Positions 44,101-52,535 of a stretch of 64,000 nt of DNA are shown here, piece by piece. The notes beneath the pieces are model-generated. The model had not been told where the DNA came from. It did not search any database and saw only the letters and a list, made by a program, of their open reading frames with translations. The DNA comes from Deltaproteobacteria bacterium (GTDB lineage: Bacteria > Myxococcota > Myxococcia > SLRQ01): NCBI GenBank assembly GCA_029210625.1, contig JARGFU010000007.1, forward strand, positions 91,742 through 155,741, read 5' to 3'. Positions within the stretch are counted from its first letter, which is position 1, and each line of letters begins with the position of its first letter. The position numbers and the translations under genes are program-made.

Positions 44101-47100
44101 GGGATGGGCCGCTGGGCCGGGCTGCGCTGGCCCCACCTCCTCGAGCCCGCCGCGGGCGAGGACGCGGCGAAGGCCGGCGGGATCAAGGGGCAGCTGCAGC
44201 CCCGCCTCTCCTGGCAGACCGAGCTGGCCGGGATGAACGCCGATCCGGCGGGGCTGATCCGCGCGCAGGTCGCCCTCGGGATCGCCCTGACCCGGCTGGT
44301 CGAGGGCTTCGGGCTGCGCCCCCGCCACGCCCTGGGCTACAGCCTGGGAGAGACCGCCGCCCTCTTCTCCCTCGGGGCCTGGACCGACCGCGCCGAGATG
44401 GCCCGGCGGATGCGGGAGACCCCGCTCTTCGTCGACCAGCTCTGCGGCGCGAACCTCGCGGCCCGCGAGCTCCTCGGCGAGCGCGAGCCCCTCGAGTGGG
44501 CGATGGCCGTCGTGCAGCGCGACCCCCTCTCCCTCAAGCTGCGCCTCGTGGACGAGGAGCGGGTCTTCCTCCTCATCGTCAACACCCCCGAGGAGTGCGT
44601 GATCGGCGGTGAGGCCCGGGCCGTCGCGGCCTTCGCCGGCCGGGAGGGCCTCGAGCTCCACCCCGTCGAGGGCGTGACCACCGTCCACTGTCCGGTGGTG
44701 CAGCCGGTGGGATCGGCCTACCGTGACCTGCACCTCCTGCCGACGACGCCGCCCGAGGGCGTGACCTTCTACAGCGGCGCCCGGGGCGAGCCCTACCGCG
44801 TCGATCGCGAGAGCGCCGCGGACGCCATCCTGGCCCAGGCTCTCGAGGGCATCGACTTCGCCGCCACGGTGGAGAGCGCCCACGCCGGAGGGGCGCGGCT
44901 CTTCCTGGAGATCGGACCGGGGGGCTCCTGCACCCGGATGATCTCCCGCACCCTCGCGGATCGGCCGCACGCCGCGGTGGCGCTCCACGTCGCCGGCCAG
45001 GATCCCGAGCGGACCCTGCTGCGGGCGCTGGCCCTGCTCCACGTGCACCGCGTGCCGCTGGATCTCTCTCCCCTCTTCGAGGGGCGGAGCGCGCCGCCGG
45101 TGAAGGACGAGCGCCCGGGGATGACCCTGAAGGTGGGTCTGGGGCCGATCGCAAGGGAGAAGACGGGGACGGAGACGGGGACGGAAAGGGCGAGGACTCC
45201 GATCGTCACGGAGATTCCGATGGCGACGGACGAGCCCCTGCCGCGCACGCGCACGAGCACCCGCACGCGCACGGTCGTTCCCGTCGAGCCCGCGCCACCG
45301 CCCCCGGTCCCGATGGCGTCCCCGGCCCCGTGGCCGGCCGCGCCGATGGATCCCATGCTCGCCGCCCTCGCCGACGCGGCGGCGCGCCGGGCGGAGGCCC
45401 ACCGCTTCTTCCTCGCGAGCAGTCAGGCGAACCTCCAGGCCCTCGGCCAGGGCTTCGCCCAGCTCGCCGGATCCGGGGACGTACACGTACACGTACACGA
45501 ACACGTCCACGGTCTCTCCCGGGTCGAGCCGGAGCAGCCCTCTCCCCGGGCTCCGCACCCGCTCTCGAGCGAGGTCCCCCGCAGCCTCGATCACGATCAG
45601 TGCATCCAGTTCGCCGTCGGCAAGATCGGCGAGGTCCTCGGCGCCCGCTTCGCCCACGTCGACGCCCACCCCACCCGGGTCCGCCTCCCTGAGGGACCCC
45701 TGATGCTGGTCGATCGGATCCCCCTCATCGAGGGTGAGCCGAACTCGATGCGGCCGGGGAGGGTGCTCACCGAGCACACCGTCCACCCGGGGCGCTGGTA
45801 CCTCGACGCCGGCCGGATCCCCACCGGGGTCTGCGTCGAGTCGGGGCAGGCCGACCTCTTCCTCTCGGGCTGGCTGGGCATCGACAGCGAGACGAGGGGA
45901 GAGGCGGTCTATCGCCTCCTCGACGCCAAGGTGACCTTCCACCGGGGCCTTCCGCGCTCCGGCGAGACGATCCTCCACGACATCCGCATCCTCGAGTTCT
46001 TCCAGCAGGCGGGCAGCTGGTTCTTCCGCTTCGAGTACGACTCGACCATCGAGGGCGAGCCGGTCCTGACGATGCGCGACGGCCTCGCGGGCTTCTTCAC
46101 CGACGCCGCCCTCGCGGCGGGCGAGGGGCTGAAGGCCTCCCGCCTGGACCTGGAGCAGCGCCGGCCCCGGCCGGCCCCCGAGCTGCCCGCCGCCGCGCCT
46201 CCGATCCGGGGCGAGGCCTGGGACGGGGCCGCCCTCGACGCCCTCGAGCGGGGCGACCTCGGGGCCGCCTTCGGCGGCGCCTTCGCCTCCCTCGGCCTGC
46301 GCGCGCCGACCCGGCTGCCCGGCGGTAAGCTGCGCCTGGTCGACGCCATCACCGAGGCCGACGAGTCCGGTGGGTGGTACGGGCGCGGCCGGATCGTCGC
46401 CACCCGCGCCATCCACCCCGACGACTGGTTCCTCACCTGCCACTTCGTGGACGACCAGGTGATGCCCGGCACCCTGATGTACGAGAGCGCCCTGCAGGCC
46501 CTGCGGGTCTTCCTGATGCGCAAGGGCTGGGTGGGCGAGCAGGGCGCGGTGGTCTTCGAGCCGGTGCCCGGCGTGCAGAGCGTGCTCAAGTGCCGGGGGC
46601 AGGTCGTCGCCAGCACCCGCGAGGCCACCTACGAGGTGCAGGTGAAGGAGCTCGCCGTCGAGCCCGGCCGCCCGCCCCACGCCCTGGCCGACGTGATCAT
46701 GTACGCCGACGGCCGGCCCATCGTGGAGATCGTCGATATGTCGCTGCAGGCCACCGGCCTCGACCGGGACGCCCTAGTGGCGCTCTGGGGCGCCCACCCG
46801 GCCGAGCCGGCGACCCTCTACGGACCCGAGCAGATCCGCGCCTACGCCGAGGGCCGCCCCTCCGAGGGCTTCGGCGAGCCCTACCGGATCTTCGACGAGG
46901 AGCGCCGCATCGCCCGCCTGCCCCGCGACCCCTACCTCTTCATGGACCGGGTCACCCGGGTGAAGGGGGCGCCCTTCGTCTTCGAGAAGGGCGCCGAGGT
47001 CGACGCCGAGGTCGCGGTGGATCCGGCGGCCTGGTACTTCCGCGACGGCCGCCAACCCACCCTGCCCTTCGCGGTGCTCCTGGAGATCGCCCTGCAGCCC

Positions 47101-47880
47101 TGCGGCTGGCTGGCGGCCTACGTGGGCTCGGCGCTGCAGAGCGCGACCGACCTGCACTTCCGCAACCTCGGCGGCGAGGCCCGCCACCACCGGCTCGTCA
47201 CCGCCGAGACCGGGCTGCTCTACACCCGCACCCGCCTCACCGATCTCTCGAAGTCGGGGGACACGATCATCCAGCACTTCGCCTTCGAGGTGCTCGATGC
47301 CCAGGGGCCGGTCTACACCGGCACCACCTACTTCGGCTTCTTCACCGGCGCGGCCCTCGCCAACCAGGTCGGGCTGCGCGGCAAGTCGCTCCACGATCTC
47401 TCGGCGCTCCCCGCCGCCGCCTCGTCCGCGCTCGACGGGCCGGGCCTGCCGGTCGGGATGCTGCGGATGATGGACGCCGTCGATCACCTCTCCCGCGAGG
47501 GCGGCCCCCACGGGCACGGCGGGGTGCAGGGGAGCAAGACCATCGATCCCGCCGAGTGGTTCTTCCAGGCGCACTTCTACCAGGACCCGGTCTGGCCCGG
47601 CTCGCTGGGCATCGAGGCCTTCCTCCAGCTCCTGATGGCCGCCGGGGCCGAGCGCTGGGGCGCCCGCCGCTTCACGCCCGTGCTCGGCGCGGATCACCGC
47701 TGGAGCTACCGCGGCCAGGTCATCCCCGCCGACCAGAAGGTCATCGTCCAGACCGTGCCGACGGCGATCGACGACACCACCCGAACCATGAAGGCCGACG
47801 GCTTCCTGGCGGTGGACGGCCGCCTGATCTACGAGATGAAGGACTTCGCCCTCCGCTGCGATCCCGAGGAGACCCCATGA
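41146..47880 (+). CDS. pfaC: PfaC-like PUFA synthase: KS-CLF-AT-DH-DH
   Basis: 2244 residues, TTG start overlapping the previous stop (TTGA); a GTG at 41155 is an alternative. Domains: ketosynthase (1-440; Cys184, His318, His358), chain-length factor (about 455-830) whose active-site Cys is replaced (SSEESS, 626-631), acyltransferase (about 970-1290; GYSLGE Ser1066), a low-complexity linker (about 1320-1480) and four hot-dog folds forming two FabA-like dehydratase/isomerase units (about 1515-2240). This matches myxobacterial Pfa3, including the AT that takes the place of separate PfaB, but the C-terminal acylglycerolphosphate acyltransferase reported for some Pfa3 proteins is absent. It ends four bases into oleA. 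Confidence 0.92.
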   Translation: MKRVDPIAVVGLGGRFPDARDVAAFWELVRAGRSAVREVPAGRWVIPPARALATEEGAQPDRVTSARACFLEDEHLELEGLALSDELVELLPGLDPMFRIGLAAARDAWLDCRREDLDPQRVDVVLGNIALPTETTSRLAVEVLGGKRRPSVHPLNRFVVGLPAGLIARALGLGGDQLALDAACASSLFAVALACERLWSRRADAVLAGGIGRPDSLYTHMGFSQLRALSPDGRCAPFDRRGNGLVMGEGAGVFVLKRLEDALRAGDRIRGLIRGVGLSNDTDGKLLSPSSEGQLRAMRAAYRQAGWSPSSVELIECHATGTPVGDATELRSLRALWEDAGGDARRCIIGSVKSNVGHLLTGAGAAGMMKALQALEHRTLPPTANFEEGLADLADSPFEVLRRAEPWAAPIGGGARRAAVSGFGFGGTNAHLLLEEWRAEDGPAAGLVAPAPAPRARPAVAIVGLGGRFGPWAGREALTERLLGLATPGEPPAPGPHAWADEGLDRPGHYLEAIEVAFGAFRIPPTELKEMLPQQLLMLVAAAEALAQAGGPGEEGLTTGAYLGIGLDLNTTTYHARWVALEQGAEAAARVGPPLTPDRTMGALGGIVASRIAREFGLGGPCFVLSSEESSALSALELAVRALQRGEIDRALAGAVDLAGDVRVQALPLPGQEPAVVGEGAGAVVLRRLEDALAAGEEVLAVIEGVGSASGGGLLEGSPEPETFLRAARRARADAAGDEALPVDLLELVRGGVPTRARQELIGWLEEGRDREGDALTLVRASERVGESGAASGMAGLLRAVLSLHHRILPADAEGAARPWLRDAQGPPRRAAISAHSVDGKVVHVLLREGERRSPTLEPRPATLARETLLLLSADDRPSLAAALRSLAGELSREPLLEVARRAAARQQAEPGRFGLALVARDGEEGHGLATLALAVLEDPSRSEAALESELMLGSRGRITCTFSPLGGDPEALAFVYPGSGNHFPGMGRWAGLRWPHLLEPAAGEDAAKAGGIKGQLQPRLSWQTELAGMNADPAGLIRAQVALGIALTRLVEGFGLRPRHALGYSLGETAALFSLGAWTDRAEMARRMRETPLFVDQLCGANLAARELLGEREPLEWAMAVVQRDPLSLKLRLVDEERVFLLIVNTPEECVIGGEARAVAAFAGREGLELHPVEGVTTVHCPVVQPVGSAYRDLHLLPTTPPEGVTFYSGARGEPYRVDRESAADAILAQALEGIDFAATVESAHAGGARLFLEIGPGGSCTRMISRTLADRPHAAVALHVAGQDPERTLLRALALLHVHRVPLDLSPLFEGRSAPPVKDERPGMTLKVGLGPIAREKTGTETGTERARTPIVTEIPMATDEPLPRTRTSTRTRTVVPVEPAPPPPVPMASPAPWPAAPMDPMLAALADAAARRAEAHRFFLASSQANLQALGQGFAQLAGSGDVHVHVHEHVHGLSRVEPEQPSPRAPHPLSSEVPRSLDHDQCIQFAVGKIGEVLGARFAHVDAHPTRVRLPEGPLMLVDRIPLIEGEPNSMRPGRVLTEHTVHPGRWYLDAGRIPTGVCVESGQADLFLSGWLGIDSETRGEAVYRLLDAKVTFHRGLPRSGETILHDIRILEFFQQAGSWFFRFEYDSTIEGEPVLTMRDGLAGFFTDAALAAGEGLKASRLDLEQRRPRPAPELPAAAPPIRGEAWDGAALDALERGDLGAAFGGAFASLGLRAPTRLPGGKLRLVDAITEADESGGWYGRGRIVATRAIHPDDWFLTCHFVDDQVMPGTLMYESALQALRVFLMRKGWVGEQGAVVFEPVPGVQSVLKCRGQVVASTREATYEVQVKELAVEPGRPPHALADVIMYADGRPIVEIVDMSLQATGLDRDALVALWGAHPAEPATLYGPEQIRAYAEGRPSEGFGEPYRIFDEERRIARLPRDPYLFMDRVTRVKGAPFVFEKGAEVDAEVAVDPAAWYFRDGRQPTLPFAVLLEIALQPCGWLAAYVGSALQSATDLHFRNLGGEARHHRLVTAETGLLYTRTRLTDLSKSGDTIIQHFAFEVLDAQGPVYTGTTYFGFFTGAALANQVGLRGKSLHDLSALPAAASSALDGPGLPVGMLRMMDAVDHLSREGGPHGHGGVQGSKTIDPAEWFFQAHFYQDPVWPGSLGIEAFLQLLMAAGAERWGARRFTPVLGADHRWSYRGQVIPADQKVIVQTVPTAIDDTTRTMKADGFLAVDGRLIYEMKDFALRCDPEETP
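45480..45515 (+). repeat. Short tandem ACGTAC-type repeat in the pfaC linker
   Basis: GTACAC is repeated three times and continues with close variants (GAACAC, GTCCAC), encoding alternating Val-His (VHVHVHEHVHG). Other simple stretches, Arg-Thr (45241-45280) and Gly-Thr/Glu-Thr (45160-45190), lie just before. They mark the flexible AT-DH linker and are slippage-prone. Confidence 0.7.
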
Positions 47881-48953
47881 GGTACGAGCGGGTCTTCCTC
47901 GACACCCTGGCCTTCGAGCTGGCGCCGATGGTGGTGAGCACCGCCGAGCTGGAGGACCGCCTGGCGCCGGCCTTCCGGCGCCTCCACATCCAGCCCGGGC
48001 AGGTCGAGGCCCTCACCGGCATCCGCGAGCGCCGCTTCTGGGCGCCGGGCACGAAGGTCAGCGAGGGCGCCATCAAGGCCGCCCGCCGGGCGCTGGCCGA
48101 CTCGCCGGTGAGCCCGGAGGACCTCGGGGCCCTGATCTTCGCCGGCGTCTGCCGGGACGAGTACGAGCCGGCGACCGCCACCCACGTCGCCGCCGAGATC
48201 GGCGTGCACCCCCGGGCGATGGTCTACGACCTCTCCAACGCCTGCCTCGGCGTGCTCAACGGCATCCTCGACCTGGCCAACCGGATCGAGCTCGGCCAGA
48301 TCCGCGCCGGGATGGTGGTCTCCTGCGAGTCCGCCCGGGAGATCGTCGACGAGATGATCTCCGCGATGCTGGCGCAGGAGGACCCCGACCTCGTCGTCCC
48401 CGGTGAGGTCGAGAAGTCTCTCGACGCCTTCCGGCTCGGACTGGCGACCCTCACCGGCGGCTCGGGCGCCATCGCGGTGATCGTCACCGACGGCTCCTTC
48501 GCGCCGAAGCGGCGGCGGCTGGTCGGCGGCGTGAACCGCAACGCGCCGGAGCACCACCTGCTCTGCCGCTGGGGCGTGGAGAAGATCGACGCCGAGACCT
48601 ACCGCCCCTACATGCGCACCGACTCGGTGAAGGTGCTCGAGCACGGGGTGGCCCTCGGGCGGGAGACCTTCCGCGACTTCCTGGCCGAGCTCTCCTGGAC
48701 CCAGGAGGCCATCGACCGGGTCATCTGCCACCAGGTGGGCGCGGCGCACCAGGCGCAGATCCTCAAGACCCTGGAGATCCCGCCCGAGAAGGACTTCGCC
48801 ACCTACGGGCACCTCGGGAACATGGGCACCGTCGCCCTGCCCGCGGCGGCGGCCCTCGCCGAGCGGCGGGGCTTCCTCGCCCCCGGTCAGCGGGTGGCCT
48901 TCCTGGGCATCGGCTCCGGCCTCAACTGCACCATGCTGGGGATCGAGTGGTGA
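47877..48953 (+). CDS. oleA: OleA: thiolase-like head-to-head acyl-CoA condensing enzyme
   Basis: 358 residues, ATG overlapping the pfaC stop (ATGA). KASIII/thiolase fold with SNACLG nucleophile Cys123, His285 in CHQVG and Asn315 in GNMGT. Glu97 sits 26 residues before the Cys, the same spacing as Glu117-Cys143 of Xanthomonas OleA, the glutamate that reaches into the partner's active site and separates OleA from FabH. OleA joins two acyl-CoAs (or acyl groups) into a beta-keto acid. Position next to the PUFA synthase suggests that polyunsaturated chains are used; that is inference. Confidence 0.92.
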   Translation: MRYERVFLDTLAFELAPMVVSTAELEDRLAPAFRRLHIQPGQVEALTGIRERRFWAPGTKVSEGAIKAARRALADSPVSPEDLGALIFAGVCRDEYEPATATHVAAEIGVHPRAMVYDLSNACLGVLNGILDLANRIELGQIRAGMVVSCESAREIVDEMISAMLAQEDPDLVVPGEVEKSLDAFRLGLATLTGGSGAIAVIVTDGSFAPKRRRLVGGVNRNAPEHHLLCRWGVEKIDAETYRPYMRTDSVKVLEHGVALGRETFRDFLAELSWTQEAIDRVICHQVGAAHQAQILKTLEIPPEKDFATYGHLGNMGTVALPAAAALAERRGFLAPGQRVAFLGIGSGLNCTMLGIEW

Positions 48954-49852
48954 GAGACTACCCCTTCGAGTCGAACTTCCTTCCCCGCCCCGGCGGCCGC
49001 CTCCACTACCTCGACGAGGGGCCGAAGGACGCGCCGCCGGTGCTGATGGTCCACGGTAACCCGACCTGGTCCTACTACTACCGGCACCTGGTGCTCGCCC
49101 TGCGCGAGAGCCACCGGGTGATCGTGCCCGACCACCTCGGCTGCGGGCTCTCGGACAAGCCGGCCGAGGGCGAGTACCCCTTCACCCTCGAGGCGCGCAT
49201 CGCCGACCTCGAGGCGCTGATGGAGCAGCTCGAGCCCCTGCGGCCGGTGAAGCTCGTCGTCCACGACTGGGGTGGGATGATCGGCAGCGGCTGGGCCACC
49301 CGCCACCCCGAGCGGGTGGAGCGGCTGGTCGTGCTCAACACCGCCGCCTTCCACCGGCCGGCGGGCAAGGCCATCCCCTGGCAGCTGAAGCTGGTGCGGG
49401 AGACCCCCTTCGGCGGCCTGCTGGTGCGGGGCTTCAACGCCTTCGCCCGCGGGGCCGTGCGCTCCTGCGTCACCGAGACGACCCTCGACGCCGAGACCCG
49501 GGAGGCCTACCTCGCCCCCTACGGCTCCTGGCAGGACCGCCTGGCGGTGCTGCGCTTCGTCGAGGACATCCCGCTGAAGCGCTCGCACCCCTCCTACGAC
49601 ACGGTGACCGAGGTCGAGGCGCGCCTGCCGGCGCTGCTGGAGAAGCCGATGCGGATCTACTGGGGGATGCGGGACTTCGTCTTCGACGGCGACTACCTGG
49701 CCGAGTGGGAGCGCCGCTTCCCCCGCGCCGAGGTCCACCGCTTCGAGGCGGCGGGCCACTACGTCCTCGAGGACCGGCGCGAGGCCATCGTCGCGGGCGT
49801 GAGGGAGTTCTTCGGGGCCGGCGCGCCGGCAGTGCAGGAGGCCACCTCGTGA
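48950..49852 (+). CDS. oleB: OleB: alpha/beta hydrolase, beta-lactone decarboxylase
   Basis: 300 residues, GTG at 48950 overlapping the oleA stop (GTGA); GTG at 48947 would add one residue. Haloalkane dehalogenase-like alpha/beta hydrolase: HGNPTWSYYYRHL oxyanion region, nucleophile Asp106 in VVHDWGGM, and His270 in AGHYVLED. An Asp nucleophile, not Ser, is the OleB pattern. OleB removes CO2 from the beta-lactone made by OleC to give a cis-olefin. It acts in a multi-protein assembly with OleC and OleD. Confidence 0.9.
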   Translation: MRDYPFESNFLPRPGGRLHYLDEGPKDAPPVLMVHGNPTWSYYYRHLVLALRESHRVIVPDHLGCGLSDKPAEGEYPFTLEARIADLEALMEQLEPLRPVKLVVHDWGGMIGSGWATRHPERVERLVVLNTAAFHRPAGKAIPWQLKLVRETPFGGLLVRGFNAFARGAVRSCVTETTLDAETREAYLAPYGSWQDRLAVLRFVEDIPLKRSHPSYDTVTEVEARLPALLEKPMRIYWGMRDFVFDGDYLAEWERRFPRAEVHRFEAAGHYVLEDRREAIVAGVREFFGAGAPAVQEATS

Positions 49853-51537
49853 ACGTCCGCATCCTCAAGTTCCCGAAGTTCCCCAGCCCCAACGTCGCCA
49901 GCCACCTGCCGCGGATGGCGGCCATCCAGCCGGAGCGGGTGGCGGTGGCGGTGGCCCGCGGCCGGGCGGTGGACGGCTCGCGCCGCTACGATCGGCTGAC
50001 CTTCGCCGAGCTAGACGACGAGTGCGACCGGCTGGCCTGGGGGCTGCAGGCCGTGGGCCTCTCGCGGGGGCAGCGGGTGGTGCTGATGGTCCCGCCCAGC
50101 CTGGAGTTCTTCACCCTCACCTTCGCCCTCTTCAAGATCGGCGCGGTGCCGGTGCTGGTCGATCCGGGCATGGGCCTGCCCTCCCTGAAGAAGTGCCTGG
50201 AGGAGGCCGAGCCCCGCGCCTTCATCGGCACGACCAAGGCCCACCTCGCGCGGACCCTCTTCGGCTGGGCCCCCGGCGCCGACCGCCTCGTCACCGTCGG
50301 GCCCCGCCTCTTCTGGGGCGGCAAGACCCTGGAGCAGGTGCGGGCCGCCGGGCGGGCCCTTCCCCATCAGGTCGCCGACGTGGAGCCCTCCGAGACCGCG
50401 GCGATCCTCTTCACCAGCGGCAGCACCGGTGTCCCCAAGGGCGCCGTCTACCGCCACGAGGTCTTCGCCGCTCAGGTCGAGATGCTCCGCAGCCTCTACG
50501 GCATCCGGCCCGGCGAGATGGATCTGGCCACCTTCCCCCTCTTCGCCCTCTTCGGTCCGGCGCTGGGGATGAGCGCCATCGTCCCGGAGATGGACGCCTC
50601 GAAGCCGGGCTCGGCCGATCCCGAGAAGCTGGTCGCGGCCATCGAGGACTTCGGCTGCACCAACATGTTCGGCTCTCCGGCGCTGGTGGATCGCCTCTCC
50701 CGCCACGGCGAGCGCCTGGGGTTGAAGCTGCCGACCCTGAAGCGCGTGCTCTCGGCCGGCGCCCCCGTCCGCGGCGAGGTGCTGGCCCGGATGCAGGGGC
50801 TGCTCTCCGAGGGCGCCCAGGTCTTCACCCCCTACGGCGCGACCGAGGTCCTGCCGGTCTGCTCCATCGGCTCCGACGAGCTGCAGGCCACCCTCGAGGC
50901 GACGGGGGAGGGCGCCGGGGTCTGCGTCGGGCGGCCCGCCGAGGGCAACGAGCTGAAGATCATCCGCATCGACGACGGCCCCATCGAGCGCTGGAGCGAC
51001 GAGCTGGAGCTGCCGGCGGGCGAGATCGGCGAGATCGTGGTGCGCGGCCCCACCGTCACCCACGCCTACCACGGGCGCCCGGAGTCCACGGCGCTGGCGA
51101 AGATCAGCGACGGCGCGCGCGAATCGCGCTACCCGATCTGGCACCGGATGGGCGACCTCGGCCGCCTCGACGAGGAGGGGCGGCTCTGGTTCCAGGGCCG
51201 CAAGGCCCACCGGGTCGTGCTCCCCGGGGGCACGCTCTTCACCGTGCCCTGCGAGCGGGTCTTCGACACCCACCCCGCGGTGCGCCGCACGGCCCTGGTC
51301 GGCATCGAGCGCGAGGGCGCGCGGCAGCCGGTGATCTGCGTCGAGCTCGAGCCGGGGATCGGCCGCGGGCAGCACGCGCGGATCACCGCCGAGCTGCGCC
51401 GGCTGGGCGCGTGGCGCGCGCACACCCGAAAGATCGAGCGCTTCCTCTTCCACCCGGGCTTCCCGGTGGACGTGCGCCACAACGCGAAGATCTTCCGGGA
51501 GAAGCTCGCCCTCTGGGCTCAGGAGGTCGCGCCTTGA
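49849..51537 (+). CDS. oleC: OleC: AMP-forming beta-lactone synthetase
   Basis: 562 residues, GTG overlapping the oleB stop (GTGA). ANL-superfamily adenylate-forming enzyme: LFTSGSTGVPKGA near residue 189 (P-loop), YGATEVLP (about 330), then HRMGDLGRLDEEGRLWFQGR hinge. The C-terminal Lys-bearing subdomain is present (VRHNAKIFREKLA), though Lys sits in an HNAKI context. OleC adenylates the beta-hydroxy acid and closes the beta-lactone. Size matches characterised OleC proteins. Confidence 0.92.
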   Translation: MNVRILKFPKFPSPNVASHLPRMAAIQPERVAVAVARGRAVDGSRRYDRLTFAELDDECDRLAWGLQAVGLSRGQRVVLMVPPSLEFFTLTFALFKIGAVPVLVDPGMGLPSLKKCLEEAEPRAFIGTTKAHLARTLFGWAPGADRLVTVGPRLFWGGKTLEQVRAAGRALPHQVADVEPSETAAILFTSGSTGVPKGAVYRHEVFAAQVEMLRSLYGIRPGEMDLATFPLFALFGPALGMSAIVPEMDASKPGSADPEKLVAAIEDFGCTNMFGSPALVDRLSRHGERLGLKLPTLKRVLSAGAPVRGEVLARMQGLLSEGAQVFTPYGATEVLPVCSIGSDELQATLEATGEGAGVCVGRPAEGNELKIIRIDDGPIERWSDELELPAGEIGEIVVRGPTVTHAYHGRPESTALAKISDGARESRYPIWHRMGDLGRLDEEGRLWFQGRKAHRVVLPGGTLFTVPCERVFDTHPAVRRTALVGIEREGARQPVICVELEPGIGRGQHARITAELRRLGAWRAHTRKIERFLFHPGFPVDVRHNAKIFREKLALWAQEVAP

Positions 51538-52526
51538 GGGTCCTGGTCACCGGCGGCGGTGGCTTCATCGGCGGCGGCCTGGCCCGGCGCCTGGCGGAGG
51601 CCGGCGAGGCCGTCCGCACCTTCTCGCGGGGCGACTACCCGGAGCTGGCCCGGCTCGGCGTCGAGCAGCACCGGGGCGACCTCGGAGATCCCGAGGCGGT
51701 GGCGCGGGCGGTGGAGGGCTGCGAGCTGGTCTTCCACGTCGGCGCCAAGGCCGGGGTCTGGGGCGCGGCCGAGGACTTCCACCGCGCCAACGTCCTGGGC
51801 ACCCGCAACGTCCTCGACGCCTGCCGGCGCCACGGCGTGCGCAGGCTGGTCTTCACCTCCTCGCCCAGCGTGGTCTTCGACGGCGGTGACCTCGAGGGCA
51901 TCGACGAGTCGCAGCCCTACCCCGAGCGCTATCCCTCGCCCTATCCCGAGACCAAGGCCATCTCCGAGCGCGAGGTCCGCGCGGCGGCCAGCGAGGGGCT
52001 GATGACCGTCTCCCTGCGGCCCCACTCGGTCTGGGGGCCGGGGGATCCCCACTTCGTCCCTCGCATCGTCGAGCGGGCGCGGGCGGGGCAGCTGCGGCAG
52101 ATCGGCGACGACACCAAGCTGGTCGACAGCACCTACATCGACAACGTGGTCGACGCGCACCTGCTGGCGGCCGAGAAGCTCGGCCCCGAGCTCAACGGCA
52201 GGGTCTACTTCGTGAGTAACGGCGAGCCGCGGCCCACCTGGCAGCTCATCAACGCCATCGCCGTGGCCGCGGGCGCGCCGCCCATCGAGAAGAGGGTCCC
52301 CCGGGGCCTGGCCTACGCGGCCGGCTCGGTGGTGGAGGGGATCTGGAAGACCTTCGGGATCGCCTCCGAGCCGCGGATGACCCGCTTCCTGGTGAAGGAG
52401 CTGACCACCGCCCACTGGTTCGATCTGAGCGCGATCCGCCGGGATCTGGGCTATTCGCCGCGGATCAGCATCGACGAGGGGCTCCGGCGACTCTCCGTCT
52501 CGACCGATCGGTCCTCGACCCGATAG
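51534..52526 (+). CDS. oleD: OleD: NAD(P)H-dependent beta-keto acid reductase
   Basis: 330 residues, TTG overlapping the oleC stop (TTGA). Extended short-chain dehydrogenase: TGGGGFIGGGLARRL nucleotide loop (6-20), TSSPSVVFDGGDLEGIDES, and catalytic Tyr137 and Lys141 (YPETK). The SPSVVFDG stretch is typical of OleD and related sterol dehydrogenases. It reduces the OleA product to the beta-hydroxy acid for OleC. Last gene of the seven-gene run. The next gene begins 9 bases later and could still be on the same transcript. Confidence 0.92.
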   Translation: MRVLVTGGGGFIGGGLARRLAEAGEAVRTFSRGDYPELARLGVEQHRGDLGDPEAVARAVEGCELVFHVGAKAGVWGAAEDFHRANVLGTRNVLDACRRHGVRRLVFTSSPSVVFDGGDLEGIDESQPYPERYPSPYPETKAISEREVRAAASEGLMTVSLRPHSVWGPGDPHFVPRIVERARAGQLRQIGDDTKLVDSTYIDNVVDAHLLAAEKLGPELNGRVYFVSNGEPRPTWQLINAIAVAAGAPPIEKRVPRGLAYAAGSVVEGIWKTFGIASEPRMTRFLVKELTTAHWFDLSAIRRDLGYSPRISIDEGLRRLSVSTDRSSTR

Positions 52527-52535
52527 ATAGGGCCG

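Noticed and set aside
45480-45515. CRISPR-like short repeats
   Set aside because: The repeats are in-frame hexanucleotides within a coding linker, with no spacers or cas genes anywhere in the window.
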